From: Anaerolineaceae bacterium
GTDB lineage: Bacteria > Chloroflexota > Anaerolineae > Anaerolineales > Anaerolineaceae
DNA length: 64,000 nt
Reading direction: 5' to 3'
NCBI GenBank assembly: GCA_016841445.1
Contig: JAENZD010000001.1
Location: forward strand, 1,736,001-1,800,000
Positions 45,851 through 55,049 of the stretch are shown here, in pieces. Numbering within the stretch: the stretch's first letter is position 1; each line of letters opens with the position of its first letter. Under the pieces are notes generated by a model that was not told the origin of the DNA, did not search any database, and saw nothing but the letters and a program-made list of their open reading frames with translations. A program made the position numbers and the translations under genes.

Positions 45851-46775
45851 ACCCATGACTCAAATTCCGATGGATGATCTCAGGCAAGAATTCGGTTCCC
45901 GGCTGCAGGAAAACATCTGCATGGCAAACTATACAACCGCCCGTGTTGGCGGCAATGCTGCGGGATTGGTTTCAATTCACACAGTTGAAGATTTGGCTGA
46001 TGCCGCAAAAATCCTTTGGGATCTTTCTGTGCCTTTTATCGTTTTAGGGAGCGGTTCAAACATACTGGTCGGTGATAAAGGGCTTGACAAAATTGTGCTC
46101 CATAACCGGGCACATAACCTGAAGATTGATACCAAATCAGACACGCCACAGGTCTTTGCTGAATCAGGTGCAATCCTGGGCACGGTTGCCCGTCAGTCGG
46201 CACTTCGTGGATTGACCGGCTTGGAGTGGGCAGCACCGGTCCCCGGGACTGTAGGTGGTGCAGTTTATGGCAATGCCGGCGCTCATGGCAGTGATATGCA
46301 TGAAAGCCTGAAAATGGCAAAAATCTTGCACAAAACAAGAGGAATCGAAGAATGGCCGGTTGAAAAATTGGCTTATCAATACCGCAGCAGCGTGTTGAAA
46401 CGCGAGAAGATGCCAGTTGTCATCCTCACTGCTGTATTTAATGCCTTAAAATCCACCCGTGAAGATGCCTGGGAGAAGATCAGTGTTAACCAGGCATACC
46501 GCAAGGGCACCCAACCTCCTGGCGCTTCAATGGGCTCCATGTTCAAGAACCCTGTTGGCGATTATGCTGGCAGGTTAATTGAAGCATCAGGACTCAAAGG
46601 CCGTCGGTCTGGAAAAGCGATGATCAGCCCAATCCATGCTAATTTCATCATCAATTTGGGCGGTGCTTCTGCCCAGGATATTTGGACCTTGATGAAAACT
46701 GCTCAGGATTTGGTTAGTGAAAAATTTGGGATCCTGCTGGAACCTGAGATTGAATTGATAGGTGATTTTGATTAA
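45843..46775 (+). CDS. murB: UDP-N-acetylenolpyruvoylglucosamine reductase MurB
   Basis: FAD enzyme that reduces the enolpyruvyl group to give UDP-MurNAc. FAD motifs PFIVLGSGSNILVGDKGLD near 59-77 and GLEWAAPVPGTVGGAVYGNAG near 121-141; the catalytic-Ser motif PGASMGSMFKNPVGDYAGRLIE near 225-246. 310 residues, the shorter type. Overlaps murC by 8 bases and shares one base with ddl. Confidence 0.96.
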   Translation: MDKPMTQIPMDDLRQEFGSRLQENICMANYTTARVGGNAAGLVSIHTVEDLADAAKILWDLSVPFIVLGSGSNILVGDKGLDKIVLHNRAHNLKIDTKSDTPQVFAESGAILGTVARQSALRGLTGLEWAAPVPGTVGGAVYGNAGAHGSDMHESLKMAKILHKTRGIEEWPVEKLAYQYRSSVLKREKMPVVILTAVFNALKSTREDAWEKISVNQAYRKGTQPPGASMGSMFKNPVGDYAGRLIEASGLKGRRSGKAMISPIHANFIINLGGASAQDIWTLMKTAQDLVSEKFGILLEPEIELIGDFD

Positions 46776-47878
46776 TGGATAAAAGAATAAAGCTCGGGAT
46801 AATCTATGGCGGACGCTCAGGTGAACATGAGGTTTCATTGATGTCTGCGCGCTCAGTCCTTTCCGTGATTGACCGGACAAAATTTGATGTGGTTGAAATT
46901 GGGATCACACGGCAGGGTGAATGGCTGGTAGGTGAAAACCTTTGGAATATGTTGAAAGAAGAAAAATACCAGGATTTGACAAAAGCAATCCTGATCCCAG
47001 TCCCCCATTCTGCAGGTATTTTTGCTCTGAATGAGGACCAATTAGAACTTTATTCGCCGCTCGATGTCGTTTTCCCTGTCATGCACGGTACTTTCAGCGA
47101 AGATGGCACATTACAGGGTTTATTGGAATTGGCAGATATTGCATATGTCGGGTCAGGTGTTTTAGGTTCTGCAGCCTGCATGGATAAGGGCCTTTTCAAG
47201 CATGTCATGACCGCAAATGACATTCCGACCCTGCCTTATATCGTTCTCAATCGCACTGAGATCGAAGCAGATATCCAAGCATGTCTGGATAAATCTGAAG
47301 CAATAGCCCCCTACCCCCTCTTCACGAAACCCGCCAACCTGGGTTCCTCAGTGGGTATCAGCAAATGCACAAACCGTAGCGACCTATTGGAAGGGTTGAT
47401 GCAGGCAGTACGGTACGACCGGCGTCTGATCGTAGAGCAAGGTATCGATCATGCCCGGGAAATCGAGGTCAGCGTTTTAGGGAATGAAGAACCAATTGCG
47501 TCAGTCCCCGGTGAAGTTGTGCCGAAAGATCTTTTCTACACCTATGAAGAAAAATACATCCACGACACAGCTGAGTTGTTAATCCCGGCTGAATTACCGG
47601 AAAAAACCATCGCTCGCATCCAGGAACTGGCCATCAGGGCTTACAAAAGCACAGATTGTGCTGGTATGGCCAGGGTCGATTTCTTGATCGATAAGGATAC
47701 AGGCGCTTTGTATCTGAATGAAATTAATACCATCCCTGGTTTCACATCGATCAGTATGTATCCCAAACTCTGGGAAGCAAGCGGATTGCCTTATCCGGAA
47801 CTGGTAGAAAAATTAATTGAACTTGCATTAAATAGAAAAATACAGCGTGATAGAACGGAAAGAGAGTTTAGAAGCTAG
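46775..47878 (+). CDS. ddl: D-alanine--D-alanine ligase
   Basis: ATP-grasp enzyme making D-Ala-D-Ala for MurF. IIYGGRSGEHEVSLMSARSV near residues 9-28, PVMHGTFSEDGTLQGLLE near 89, TKPANLGSSVGISKC near 186 and NEINTIPGFTSISMYPKLWE near 310 are family motifs. The MYP/ with the upstream Lys/Tyr region resembles D-Ala-specific enzymes, but specificity is not proven by sequence. 367 residues; its end overlaps the track start of ftsQ. Confidence 0.96.
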   Translation: MDKRIKLGIIYGGRSGEHEVSLMSARSVLSVIDRTKFDVVEIGITRQGEWLVGENLWNMLKEEKYQDLTKAILIPVPHSAGIFALNEDQLELYSPLDVVFPVMHGTFSEDGTLQGLLELADIAYVGSGVLGSAACMDKGLFKHVMTANDIPTLPYIVLNRTEIEADIQACLDKSEAIAPYPLFTKPANLGSSVGISKCTNRSDLLEGLMQAVRYDRRLIVEQGIDHAREIEVSVLGNEEPIASVPGEVVPKDLFYTYEEKYIHDTAELLIPAELPEKTIARIQELAIRAYKSTDCAGMARVDFLIDKDTGALYLNEINTIPGFTSISMYPKLWEASGLPYPELVEKLIELALNRKIQRDRTEREFRS

Positions 47879-47879
47879 G

Positions 47880-48911
47880 ATGGCAGATCGCCGAACAGAA
47901 TCATTGAACCGGGCAGATAAAGTTAGAGCCCGGAGGCAGCAAAGCCAAAAACAAGTCCCGTCCAGGCCGACAGGAACCAATACGACGCGCAAGCAGCCTA
48001 CCCACCGTGTACCGGTGACCCGCCGCACCTCTCCAACACCCAGGATGGTCAACCGGCAGCAGCGAAAAGTCAATGTTCCGCTCAAGTCAAAGGGTGCTGA
48101 ACTGCAGCTGTCCGCTTTCCCCCGGTTAAAGTTTGGATGGCGCTTGATCTCTGGTGCTCTCTGCTTACTTTCCTTTGCAGTCATTATAAGTTTCATTGGG
48201 TTCAGTGCTTTCGAAGTGAACACGATCGACCTTGAAGGAGCACAAAGGTATTCAGGGACTGTCATTCTCTCACAGACGGATTTACTTGGGAAAGCGATCA
48301 TTGCATTGAAACCGAATGAGATCGAAGAACAGGTTTTGGAGCGCTTTCCAGGATTAGCAAGTGCAGATGTCTCGGTCGGCTTACCTGCATCTGTCACCAT
48401 TAAAGTTGTTGAACGCCAGCCTGTGATCTTATGGCAGCAAGAAGGTAATCCATTGTGGATTGATGAAGAAGGTGTCATGTTCCCAATTATCGGCGAAGCA
48501 GAAGTACAGGCTGAGGTTATCGCCAACAATGACCCGCCAGCTGCTCCTGTATCAGAAGATATAACAGATGAAGAACCTGGTGAATCAAATCCTGAAGAAG
48601 AGAATGAAGCCTTGTTGGCATTATTTAATGAACCTGTTTTTCGACGGACGACACCTGAATTTGTTCAGGGTATGCTCGCCATGATCAATTATGTCCCGGG
48701 GGGCAGTGCCCTCGCTTATGACACGGAATTTGGTTTGGGCTGGCAGGACCCCCAGGGTTGGTTGGTCTATTTTGGCATGGACAGTAATAATATCGAAACA
48801 AAACTACTGGAATACCAGACAATTGTTGCAGCGCTGCAGGAAGATGGCATCATACCTGCATTAATTAGTTTGGAATTTCTGGATGCACCCTTTTATCGAC
48901 TGGAGCAGTGA
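47880..48911 (+). CDS. ftsQ: Cell division protein FtsQ/DivIB
   Basis: Bitopic division protein that recruits FtsL and FtsW-FtsI. A long, very basic cytoplasmic tail (to about residue 85, many Arg/Lys/Gln), one membrane helix near 88-110 (ISGALCLLSFAVIISFIGFS), a POTRA domain starting VNTIDLEGAQRYSG, then FtsQ-type SVTIKVVERQPVILWQQEG. An acidic insert near 205-235 (EDITDEEPGESNPEEENEA) is unusual. The track starts at a GTG inside ddl (47847); I use the ATG at 47880, one base after the ddl stop. Confidence 0.9.
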   Translation: MADRRTESLNRADKVRARRQQSQKQVPSRPTGTNTTRKQPTHRVPVTRRTSPTPRMVNRQQRKVNVPLKSKGAELQLSAFPRLKFGWRLISGALCLLSFAVIISFIGFSAFEVNTIDLEGAQRYSGTVILSQTDLLGKAIIALKPNEIEEQVLERFPGLASADVSVGLPASVTIKVVERQPVILWQQEGNPLWIDEEGVMFPIIGEAEVQAEVIANNDPPAAPVSEDITDEEPGESNPEEENEALLALFNEPVFRRTTPEFVQGMLAMINYVPGGSALAYDTEFGLGWQDPQGWLVYFGMDSNNIETKLLEYQTIVAALQEDGIIPALISLEFLDAPFYRLEQ

Positions 48912-48912
48912 T

Positions 48913-50142
48913 ATGGACGAACCCATAATTGTCGGCATTGATATCGGAACCAGCAAGATTTGCACGCTGGTTGCAAGAGTTGAGGACGAAAGCAACTTAC
49001 GCATCCTCGGGGTTGGGATTGAACCTTCCCAGGGGTTGCGCAAAGGTGCTGTTGTTGACATCAATGCGGCAGCTTTAGCTGTCTCACGTTCTGTTGAAAA
49101 AGCAGAACGTACATCAGGCTTTGAAATTAATGCCGCTTTGGTAAGTCTTGCCGGTTCACACGTTTCTTCCATCAACAGCCGAGGGGTTGTTGGTATCACA
49201 GGCGGGATTGTCGATCTCGATGACGTAGACCGTGCCCTGGATGCCGCCCAGGCAGTTGCCATTCCGCATAACCGTGAAATCATTCATGTTATCCAACGAG
49301 GTTTCATTGTTGATGGACAGGACGGGATTCGAACACCCATCGGGATGCATGGGTACCGTCTGGAAGTCGAAGCCCATATCATCACAGCATCCTCGTCCAC
49401 CATTGAGAACTTGCGCCAATGCGTTGGTGCTTCCGGGATTGAGGTCTCTCAGTTTGTGTTGAACCCGCTGGCCTCCGGGGAAATCGTCCTTTCGGAAACT
49501 GAACGCCAGATGGGAGTTGCCGTCGTTGACATCGGTGGTGGCACGACTGATATGGCAATATATATCGATGGTGATGTCTGGCATACCATGGTTTTGGCCG
49601 TGGGCGGGAACCATGTAACATCGGATATTGCCCATGGGTTGCGAATGCCGATTTCACAAGCGGAGGAAATTAAGATCAAATTTGGCCACGCTCTGCAATC
49701 GGCTGTCAATCCGGAAGAGCAATTCACTGTTCGAAGTTTCGGTGGTGATGCACCTAGCCGCATCAGCAGGGTTGACCTGGCAAATATCATTGAAGCTCGT
49801 ATGGAAGAGATTTTCTATCTTGTTCTTCAGGAGATCCGTCGTTCGGGTTATGACGGGCTACTGCCGGCTGGTGTGGTGATCACTGGCGGCTCCAGCCTAC
49901 TCCAGGGCACCAAGGAGCTGGCCTCACAGGTGATGGGTTTGCCAGCGCGTATTGCCAAACCCCAAAACCTGATCGGTTTGATCGACCAGCTTGATTCTCC
50001 CTCCTATTCCACCAGTGTTGGATTGCTGGAATGGGCAATGTTGATGAGTGATACCGGTCAATACATCGACCGGCATGGACCAAAGAAAGCTAAGAATTGG
50101 ACGGAACAACTTAAGGATCTACTCAGGCGTTTATTACCCTGA
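48913..50142 (+). CDS. ftsA: Cell division protein FtsA
   Basis: Actin-like ATPase tethering FtsZ to the membrane. Phosphate 1 loop IIVGIDIGTSKICTLVA near residues 5-21, AVVDIGGGTTDMAIYIDG near 204, GVVITGGSSLLQG near 320, and a C-terminal amphipathic tail (QLKDLLRRLLP) that fits a membrane-targeting helix. Start at the ATG at 48913, two bases after ftsQ and behind GGAG; the track start is ten codons earlier inside ftsQ. 409 residues. Confidence 0.97.
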   Translation: MDEPIIVGIDIGTSKICTLVARVEDESNLRILGVGIEPSQGLRKGAVVDINAAALAVSRSVEKAERTSGFEINAALVSLAGSHVSSINSRGVVGITGGIVDLDDVDRALDAAQAVAIPHNREIIHVIQRGFIVDGQDGIRTPIGMHGYRLEVEAHIITASSSTIENLRQCVGASGIEVSQFVLNPLASGEIVLSETERQMGVAVVDIGGGTTDMAIYIDGDVWHTMVLAVGGNHVTSDIAHGLRMPISQAEEIKIKFGHALQSAVNPEEQFTVRSFGGDAPSRISRVDLANIIEARMEEIFYLVLQEIRRSGYDGLLPAGVVITGGSSLLQGTKELASQVMGLPARIAKPQNLIGLIDQLDSPSYSTSVGLLEWAMLMSDTGQYIDRHGPKKAKNWTEQLKDLLRRLLP

Positions 50143-50189
50143 GATGTATGCATCAAAAATAATTGTCAAATAAAGTAGAGGAGTTTGAA

Positions 50190-51338
50190 ATGGAAAGAAA
50201 CTTACCACCCGAGTCGTTTGCAAGAATTAAAGTTGTTGGTGTTGGTGGCGGCGGATGTAATGCCGTCAACAGGATGATCGAGGAAGGGCTGACCGGAATC
50301 GAATTCATCGCAGTAAATACCGATGCCCAGGCACTGCAGTTTTCTAAAGCCAAAACCCGAGTCAGGATTGGCGAAAAATCTACACGCGGACTGGGTTCCG
50401 GTGGCGACCCCCGCATCGGACGGGCTGCAGCAGAGGAATCCGCCGAAGAACTATACGAAGTGCTGAAAGGCAGCGATATGGTCTTCGTGACAGCCGGCTT
50501 AGGCGGTGGCACTGGAACAGGCGGCGCACCCATTGTAGCTCAAATTGCAAAAGAAATTGGAGCCCTGACGATTGGCGTCGTGACCCGACCCTTCACATTC
50601 GAAGGAACCCACCGGGCAAAATCAGCGGAAGAAGGCACAACCGCCCTCAAACAGCATGCGGATACGCTCATCATTATTCCGAACGACCGTTTGCTGCAGA
50701 TCGTTGATAAACGGTCCGGATTGATGGATGCCTTCAAAGTTGCCGATGATGTTCTCAGGCAAGGCATCCAGGGCATCTCAGAGCTGATCACCGTCCCTGG
50801 TTTGATCAACCTGGACTTTGCTGATGTAAAGACTATCATGTCTGAAGGCGGCGCAGCGTTGATGGCCGTCGGCCAGGCTTCTGGCGAGGACCGTGCAAGC
50901 AAGGCTGCCGAGATGGCAATTTCAAATCAACTCCTGGATGTCACGATTGATGGTGCACGAGGTATTTTATTCAATGTGACCGGTGGTACAGACCTGAAAT
51001 TGTTCGAGGTCAACCAGGCAGCAGCCATCATCAAAGAAACAGCACACCCAGACGTAAACCTGATCTTTGGTGCTGTGATTGACGAGAACATGGGTGAGAA
51101 CCTGAGAATCACTGTCATCGCAACAGGCTTTGAAGGGAACAGCATCAGCACCACAATGAAGAGAGCTGAGATCTCTCGGAGCTCACAACCCACACAGGGA
51201 AAGCTCCCCAGCCTCGACCTGGAGGATGAAAAAGCATCAAATCACGCCAAGAATGCGGACAACTATGAATTCCCCACACGGATCAATACTGATGATCTGG
51301 ATGTGCCCGCCTTCTTGCGAAAACGAAACCAAAATTAA
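50190..51338 (+). CDS. ftsZ: Cell division protein FtsZ
   Basis: Tubulin-like GTPase forming the division ring. [17 protein letters not shown] near residues 14-30, the tubulin signature [15 protein letters not shown] near 104-118, and the T7 loop [11 protein letters not shown] near 206. A variable linker leads to a C-terminal [13 protein letters not shown], the peptide that binds FtsA. I use the ATG at 50190 behind GAGGAG; the track's TTG start lies nine codons upstream. 382 residues. Last gene of the cluster. Confidence 0.98.
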   Translation: MERNLPPESFARIKVVGVGGGGCNAVNRMIEEGLTGIEFIAVNTDAQALQFSKAKTRVRIGEKSTRGLGSGGDPRIGRAAAEESAEELYEVLKGSDMVFVTAGLGGGTGTGGAPIVAQIAKEIGALTIGVVTRPFTFEGTHRAKSAEEGTTALKQHADTLIIIPNDRLLQIVDKRSGLMDAFKVADDVLRQGIQGISELITVPGLINLDFADVKTIMSEGGAALMAVGQASGEDRASKAAEMAISNQLLDVTIDGARGILFNVTGGTDLKLFEVNQAAAIIKETAHPDVNLIFGAVIDENMGENLRITVIATGFEGNSISTTMKRAEISRSSQPTQGKLPSLDLEDEKASNHAKNADNYEFPTRINTDDLDVPAFLRKRNQN

Positions 51339-51413
51339 ATACTGGCATATGAGAATTAACCCTCATCATGCTCCTCCTACTTTGATGCTCAACTTTAACG
51401 GTTGAAAAAGTGC

Positions 51414-51540
51414 CGCAGGTTACTGGTATGCCTGCGACACGCTCATGGAGACCCAAATCAGAGGTAACCTGACTCCTTACCTGTTGGGATGGGTAAATCC
51501 GGAAAAACGCAGTGGATTATTCCCTGCGTTTTTCTGTTTA
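51414..51540 (+). ncRNA. Candidate structured RNA or ftsZ 3' leader/UTR element of unknown type
   Basis: This stretch can fold in two exclusive ways: hairpins CGCAGG/CCTGCG plus AGGTAA/TTACCT, or a long-range 8-bp helix CAGGTTAC (51416-51423) with GTAACCTG (51464-51471). It ends in a strong terminator. I compared it by eye with cobalamin, SAM, c-di-GMP, SRP, 6S and tmRNA hallmarks and found no convincing match. No consensus promoter is seen just upstream, so it may be the 3' end of the ftsZ transcript. Confidence 0.4.
51503..51540 (+). terminator. Intrinsic terminator downstream of ftsZ
   Basis: AAAAACGCAG and CTGCGTTTTT form a perfect 10-bp stem with an 11-base loop, ending in five T and CTGTTT. 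It is symmetric and could work both ways. First terminator-like structure seen after the mraZ promoter. Confidence 0.85.
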
Positions 51541-51707
51541 ACGCCCCTTCCGAAGTGATTCCGATTGAAAGCCACCCAGGGATGTCTGAAATGCCCGAAG
51601 TCTATCTCCAGGACTTTCAAAATATTGTAATTTTTATTGGTCAGTACATTTATTCTTAAAATATCACCGCCAATGGAATATTTTAAGGAAAAACAAGTTG
51701 TTTCCTG
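51541..51707. other. Noncoding spacer before nrdR
   Basis: No plausible ORF, tRNA or terminator seen; the track ORF on the minus strand (51477-51719) runs through the terminator and has no recognisable protein character. Confidence 0.5.
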
Positions 51708-51736
51708 TTGATACAACACATGACCTATGCTACAAT
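51708..51736 (+). promoter_or_regulatory. Predicted promoter of nrdR-nrdJ
   Basis: TTGATA, 17 bases, TACAAT. Predicted start near 51743. The -10 region is flanked by an inverted repeat CTACAAT/ATTGTAG (51730-51757). Confidence 0.65.
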
Positions 51737-51775
51737 AAAATACATCCTTAATTGTAGGGGGCTTATTGCTTCCGA

Positions 51776-51791
51776 CCCCTATATATGGGGG
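51776..51791 (+). promoter_or_regulatory. Candidate NrdR box (CCCCTATATATGGGGG)
   Basis: Near-palindromic CCCC-TATATAT-GGGG between the promoter and the nrdR ATG. The CTATATAT centre matches the known NrdR-box core, while the outer bases differ from the ACAC/GTGT flanks of proteobacterial boxes. The CCCCTA half can also pair with TAGGGG at 51755-51760. Confidence 0.55.
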
Positions 51792-51833
51792 TTCGTTTTA
51801 CGTCAATTTTACATTTTCCAGAAGGGATTCTTC

Positions 51834-52289
51834 ATGCTTTGTCCATTTTGTCAGCACGAAAAATCAAAAGTCGTTGACACCACCAAAGATGCCCCTGGAG
51901 GTATCCGCAGACGACGGGAATGTCTGAAGTGCGGCGAAAGGTTCAGCACATTAGAACGTGCAATTTTAGCTACACCGTTGATTATTAAACAGGATGGAAC
52001 AAGGGAAGAATTCAATCGGGAGAAATTAACCCAGGGGATCCGCATTGCATGTACCAAGCGCCCTGTTTCTGCTGCAGATATTGAAAGGCTGGTTGGTGAG
52101 ATCGAAGCTGTCCTCCAGCGTATGGGGAAAGCTGAAGTTTCATCCAGGATCATGGGCGATATGGCGATGGAAGGTTTGCGAGAGTTAGATTACGTTGCCT
52201 ATATCCGGTATGCCAGTGTTTACCTGGGGATGGATGATCTGCATGCCGTTCGAACAGAAATTGACCATTTATTATCTGAAGAATCTTAG
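51834..52289 (+). CDS. nrdR: Transcriptional repressor NrdR
   Basis: ATP/dATP-sensing repressor of ribonucleotide reductase genes. The zinc ribbon is MLCPFCQHE with CLKCGERF (Cys3, Cys6, Cys31, Cys34) and the ATP-cone follows from about residue 49 (IIKQDGTREEFNREKL). 151 residues, starting at the ATG at 51834; the track adds 42 residues that cover the promoter and operator region. It is followed after 19 bases by nrdJ, its expected target, and has a candidate box in its own leader. Confidence 0.96.
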   Translation: MLCPFCQHEKSKVVDTTKDAPGGIRRRRECLKCGERFSTLERAILATPLIIKQDGTREEFNREKLTQGIRIACTKRPVSAADIERLVGEIEAVLQRMGKAEVSSRIMGDMAMEGLRELDYVAYIRYASVYLGMDDLHAVRTEIDHLLSEES

Positions 52290-52308
52290 AAGTAGTTGAG
52301 GAGTTAAT

Positions 52309-54912
52309 ATGAGCACAAGCCCTGAACATAAAGATGTGGAAATACTCCCTTTACCCCCCATCCCTGAAGGCCTTTCTAAAATTGATCTAAGTGAAAATTC
52401 GCGAAAGGTTCTTGAGCGCCGCTACATTCGCAATGGAAAAGACGGCCAGTATCTGGAAACAGTAGAGGAAATGTTCTGGCGTGTGGCTTACAACATCGCA
52501 AAGCAAGAGGAGCAGTGGGAAGGCGATATTGAAGCAAGATCTCGTGAATTCTATGAGATGCTCAGCGCCAAGCGCTTCTTCCCGAACTCTCCAACGTTCA
52601 CAGGCGCAGGGACTCCCCTGGGACAACTGGCAGCATGTTTCGTTTTACCGATATCGGATGACATGGGCCGAAAAACCGACGGCATTTTCAGTACCCTTCG
52701 AAATGCCGCATTGATCCAGCAGACTGGTGGTGGGAACGGCTTTAGCTTCTCAAGACTGCGTCCTTGCGGTGCAAGGGTAAAAACCTCTGCTGGACAAGCT
52801 ACAGGCCCCATTGGCTTCCTAAGGGTCTACGACCAGGCATTTGGCGAAATTGCCCAGGGTGGAACGCGCAGGGGTGCAAATATGGGCGTTTTACGAGTGG
52901 ATCACCCGGACATTGAAGCATTTGTCACCTGTAAGACGGATGAAAACGCAATAACAAACTTCAACATTTCTGTTGGCATCACAGATGATTTTATGAATGC
53001 TGTCCAGGCTGACGAAAATTGGGATCTGCGCTATCCGGATGTCAATGCCCCTGAATTCTGCGGCTTTGACGGCGATTTGGATGATGCTATTCAAGCTGGT
53101 CTGCCCATCAAGACCTATAAAACCATCCGGGCAAGAGATCTATTCGATACGATCGTCACCCAGGCTCACCACAACGGTGAACCCGGCATGCTCTTTCTGG
53201 ATACTGCCAATCGAGACAACCCTGTTCCGCATCTCTATCGTTTAGAATCAACCAACCCCTGTGGTGAACAATGGTTAGGTCCATATGAAAACTGCTGCCT
53301 TGGCTCCATCAACTTATCACAGCACTTCGGTCCGAACCATACCGTTGATTGGGAATCATTGAGGGAAACAGTAGAAACCGCAACGATATTCTTGGATAAT
53401 GTCGTCGATGCTAATGCATACGTCCCGGCTGTTCCCCAATTGGAAGAAGCGGCTAAAAATGCTCGCAGGATCGGCTTGGGGATCATGGGACTGGCTGACC
53501 TGCTTTACCACTTACAAATCCGGTACGGCAGCGTTGAGGGTCAGGAATTTGCATCCCAGATGATTGAATTTATACGCTATCATACCATGCTGACCAGTAT
53601 TAAATTGTCTGAACAAAGAGGCAGCTTCCCAGCCATTAAAGGCAGTCTGTACGACCCCGATAACTTGCGCTGGAAAGCCCCTGAACCTCTCAGACCATAT
53701 TCACAGGATTACCAGCGGCCTGAAATCGATTGGAGAATCATTGAGAAAGGTATCAAAACCTCAGGCATCCGAAACGCTGCACAAACTACCATTGCCCCTA
53801 CTGGTACCATAGCCACGGTTGCGGGTTGTGAAGGGTATGGCTGTGAGCCGGTATTTGCCCTGGCATATGTCCGGCATGTCAATGACAACGGTAAGGACCT
53901 GCAGTTAAATTACACCAGCCCGCTTTTCCAGTCAATGTTGGAAAGTTCAGATATCCGTCCTGAAGAACAGGAGAAAATCGTCCAGAAAATTATTGAAACC
54001 GGCACATGCCAGGGTATTGATGAGCTGCCCAAATCTATCCGGGACACCTTTGTTGTATCCGCTGATATCACAGCGGAAGAACATGTCCGGATGCAAGCAG
54101 CTATGCAAACTTTCGTGGATAACAGCTTGAGCAAAACCATAAACTTCCCGGCTGCAGCTACCCCAGAAGACATTGCCGCCGCATATATATTAGCATGGGA
54201 ACTGGGCTGTAAAGGGATCACCGTTTATGTCACTGGCTCAAGGGAACAGGTTGTTCTTGAGACTCAGAAAACCGCTAAAGGAAAATCAGGCGTCACCGGT
54301 GAGGTGGAGGAAGCCTCACTCCAGCCGACGTTATCAACACCAGGACAGCAGCTTCCCTTCTGGCATGAAACCAAGAAGCCGCGTCCCCGCATCCTCAAGG
54401 GATACACCTATTCAATTGAAACCCCTCTTGGAAAAACCTTTGTGACCGTCAATGAGAATGGCAACAACCAGCCCTTTGAGATTTTCATTAATACCGCGAA
54501 AGCAGGTTCCGAGACAGCGGCTCATTCCGAAGCAATTGGACGGCTAATTTCATATTTGCTTCGAATTTCATCTCCCATTGAACCCAGGAAGCGATTAAGA
54601 ACGATCATGGACCAGCTGGGCGGTATTGGTGGTGAGCGCTCATTTGGCTTTGGTCCAAACCGGATCAGGTCGCTGCCAGACGGGATCGCAAAAGCATTGG
54701 ACGAATATTTATTCATTCGGGGCGGTGAGTCTGACCCAGAAAATAAAAAAGTGGATGAGTTCGTTCCTGCTCTTCCGCTCTCAGGGATTCAGGCCTCGCA
54801 GCAATTTGATCAACCAGCTTTTGGGCAGCTATGCCCGGAATGCGGCCAGGCATCACTTGTCAATGAAGAAGGCTGTCGAAAATGCTATAGCTGTGGTTAC
54901 AGCGAGTGCTGA
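52309..54912 (+). CDS. nrdJ: Adenosylcobalamin-dependent (class II) ribonucleoside-diphosphate reductase
   Basis: Makes deoxyribonucleotides with a B12-derived radical, so it works with or without oxygen. The barrel has the first redox Cys in [14 protein letters not shown] near 150, the active-site NPCGEQ (Asn316, Cys318, Glu320), [10 protein letters not shown] near 330 and [19 protein letters not shown] near 500. After about residue 680 comes a TSCPD-like domain ([14 protein letters not shown]) and a C-terminal zinc-finger-like tail ([17 protein letters not shown]) whose cysteines can carry electrons to the active site. 867 residues. GAGGAG precedes the ATG. No N-terminal ATP-cone is evident. 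Confidence 0.95.
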   Translation: MSTSPEHKDVEILPLPPIPEGLSKIDLSENSRKVLERRYIRNGKDGQYLETVEEMFWRVAYNIAKQEEQWEGDIEARSREFYEMLSAKRFFPNSPTFTGAGTPLGQLAACFVLPISDDMGRKTDGIFSTLRNAALIQQTGGGNGFSFSRLRPCGARVKTSAGQATGPIGFLRVYDQAFGEIAQGGTRRGANMGVLRVDHPDIEAFVTCKTDENAITNFNISVGITDDFMNAVQADENWDLRYPDVNAPEFCGFDGDLDDAIQAGLPIKTYKTIRARDLFDTIVTQAHHNGEPGMLFLDTANRDNPVPHLYRLESTNPCGEQWLGPYENCCLGSINLSQHFGPNHTVDWESLRETVETATIFLDNVVDANAYVPAVPQLEEAAKNARRIGLGIMGLADLLYHLQIRYGSVEGQEFASQMIEFIRYHTMLTSIKLSEQRGSFPAIKGSLYDPDNLRWKAPEPLRPYSQDYQRPEIDWRIIEKGIKTSGIRNAAQTTIAPTGTIATVAGCEGYGCEPVFALAYVRHVNDNGKDLQLNYTSPLFQSMLESSDIRPEEQEKIVQKIIETGTCQGIDELPKSIRDTFVVSADITAEEHVRMQAAMQTFVDNSLSKTINFPAAATPEDIAAAYILAWELGCKGITVYVTGSREQVVLETQKTAKGKSGVTGEVEEASLQPTLSTPGQQLPFWHETKKPRPRILKGYTYSIETPLGKTFVTVNENGNNQPFEIFINTAKAGSETAAHSEAIGRLISYLLRISSPIEPRKRLRTIMDQLGGIGGERSFGFGPNRIRSLPDGIAKALDEYLFIRGGESDPENKKVDEFVPALPLSGIQASQQFDQPAFGQLCPECGQASLVNEEGCRKCYSCGYSEC

Positions 54913-54991
54913 TGATCCTCTCCTAAGCACGAATCAAACCATTTGACTGGAAGAGAATACCTGCTAGCGAATATGCCGAGACAAATTATGC

Positions 54992-55015
54992 ACCCCCATA
55001 TATCTTATGTATAAT
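54992..55015 (+). promoter_or_regulatory. Promoter region of hydrolase-dNK unit with NrdR-box-like half-site
   Basis: ACCCCCATATAT (54992-55003) is identical over 12 bases to the reverse strand of the candidate box upstream of nrdR. It is followed after six bases by a perfect TATAAT -10, so it lies in the promoter spacer. The second half of the palindrome is not kept. Confidence 0.45.
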
Positions 55016-55049
55016 TATTACTGGTAGGCTAATAGTCATGGAGGTATGA

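Noticed and set aside
47828-48529. 233-residue minus-strand ORF opposite ftsQ
   Set aside because: Shadow of ftsQ; its low complexity reflects the basic tail codons of FtsQ.
48861-49283. Minus-strand ORF of 140 residues opposite ftsA
   Set aside because: Antisense shadow of ftsA with Ser/Arg/Thr-rich low-quality composition.
51481-51500. GGGATGGGTAAATCCGG recalls the GGGAA/GGTGAAATCC part of cobalamin riboswitches, near a B12-dependent reductase
   Set aside because: The CCCGCAACTG and B12-box elements are absent, and a separate promoter for nrdR lies downstream of the terminator.
51477-51719. 80-residue minus-strand ORF between ftsZ and nrdR
   Set aside because: It runs through the terminator hairpin and the nrdR promoter, has no ribosome-binding site and no recognisable protein pattern.
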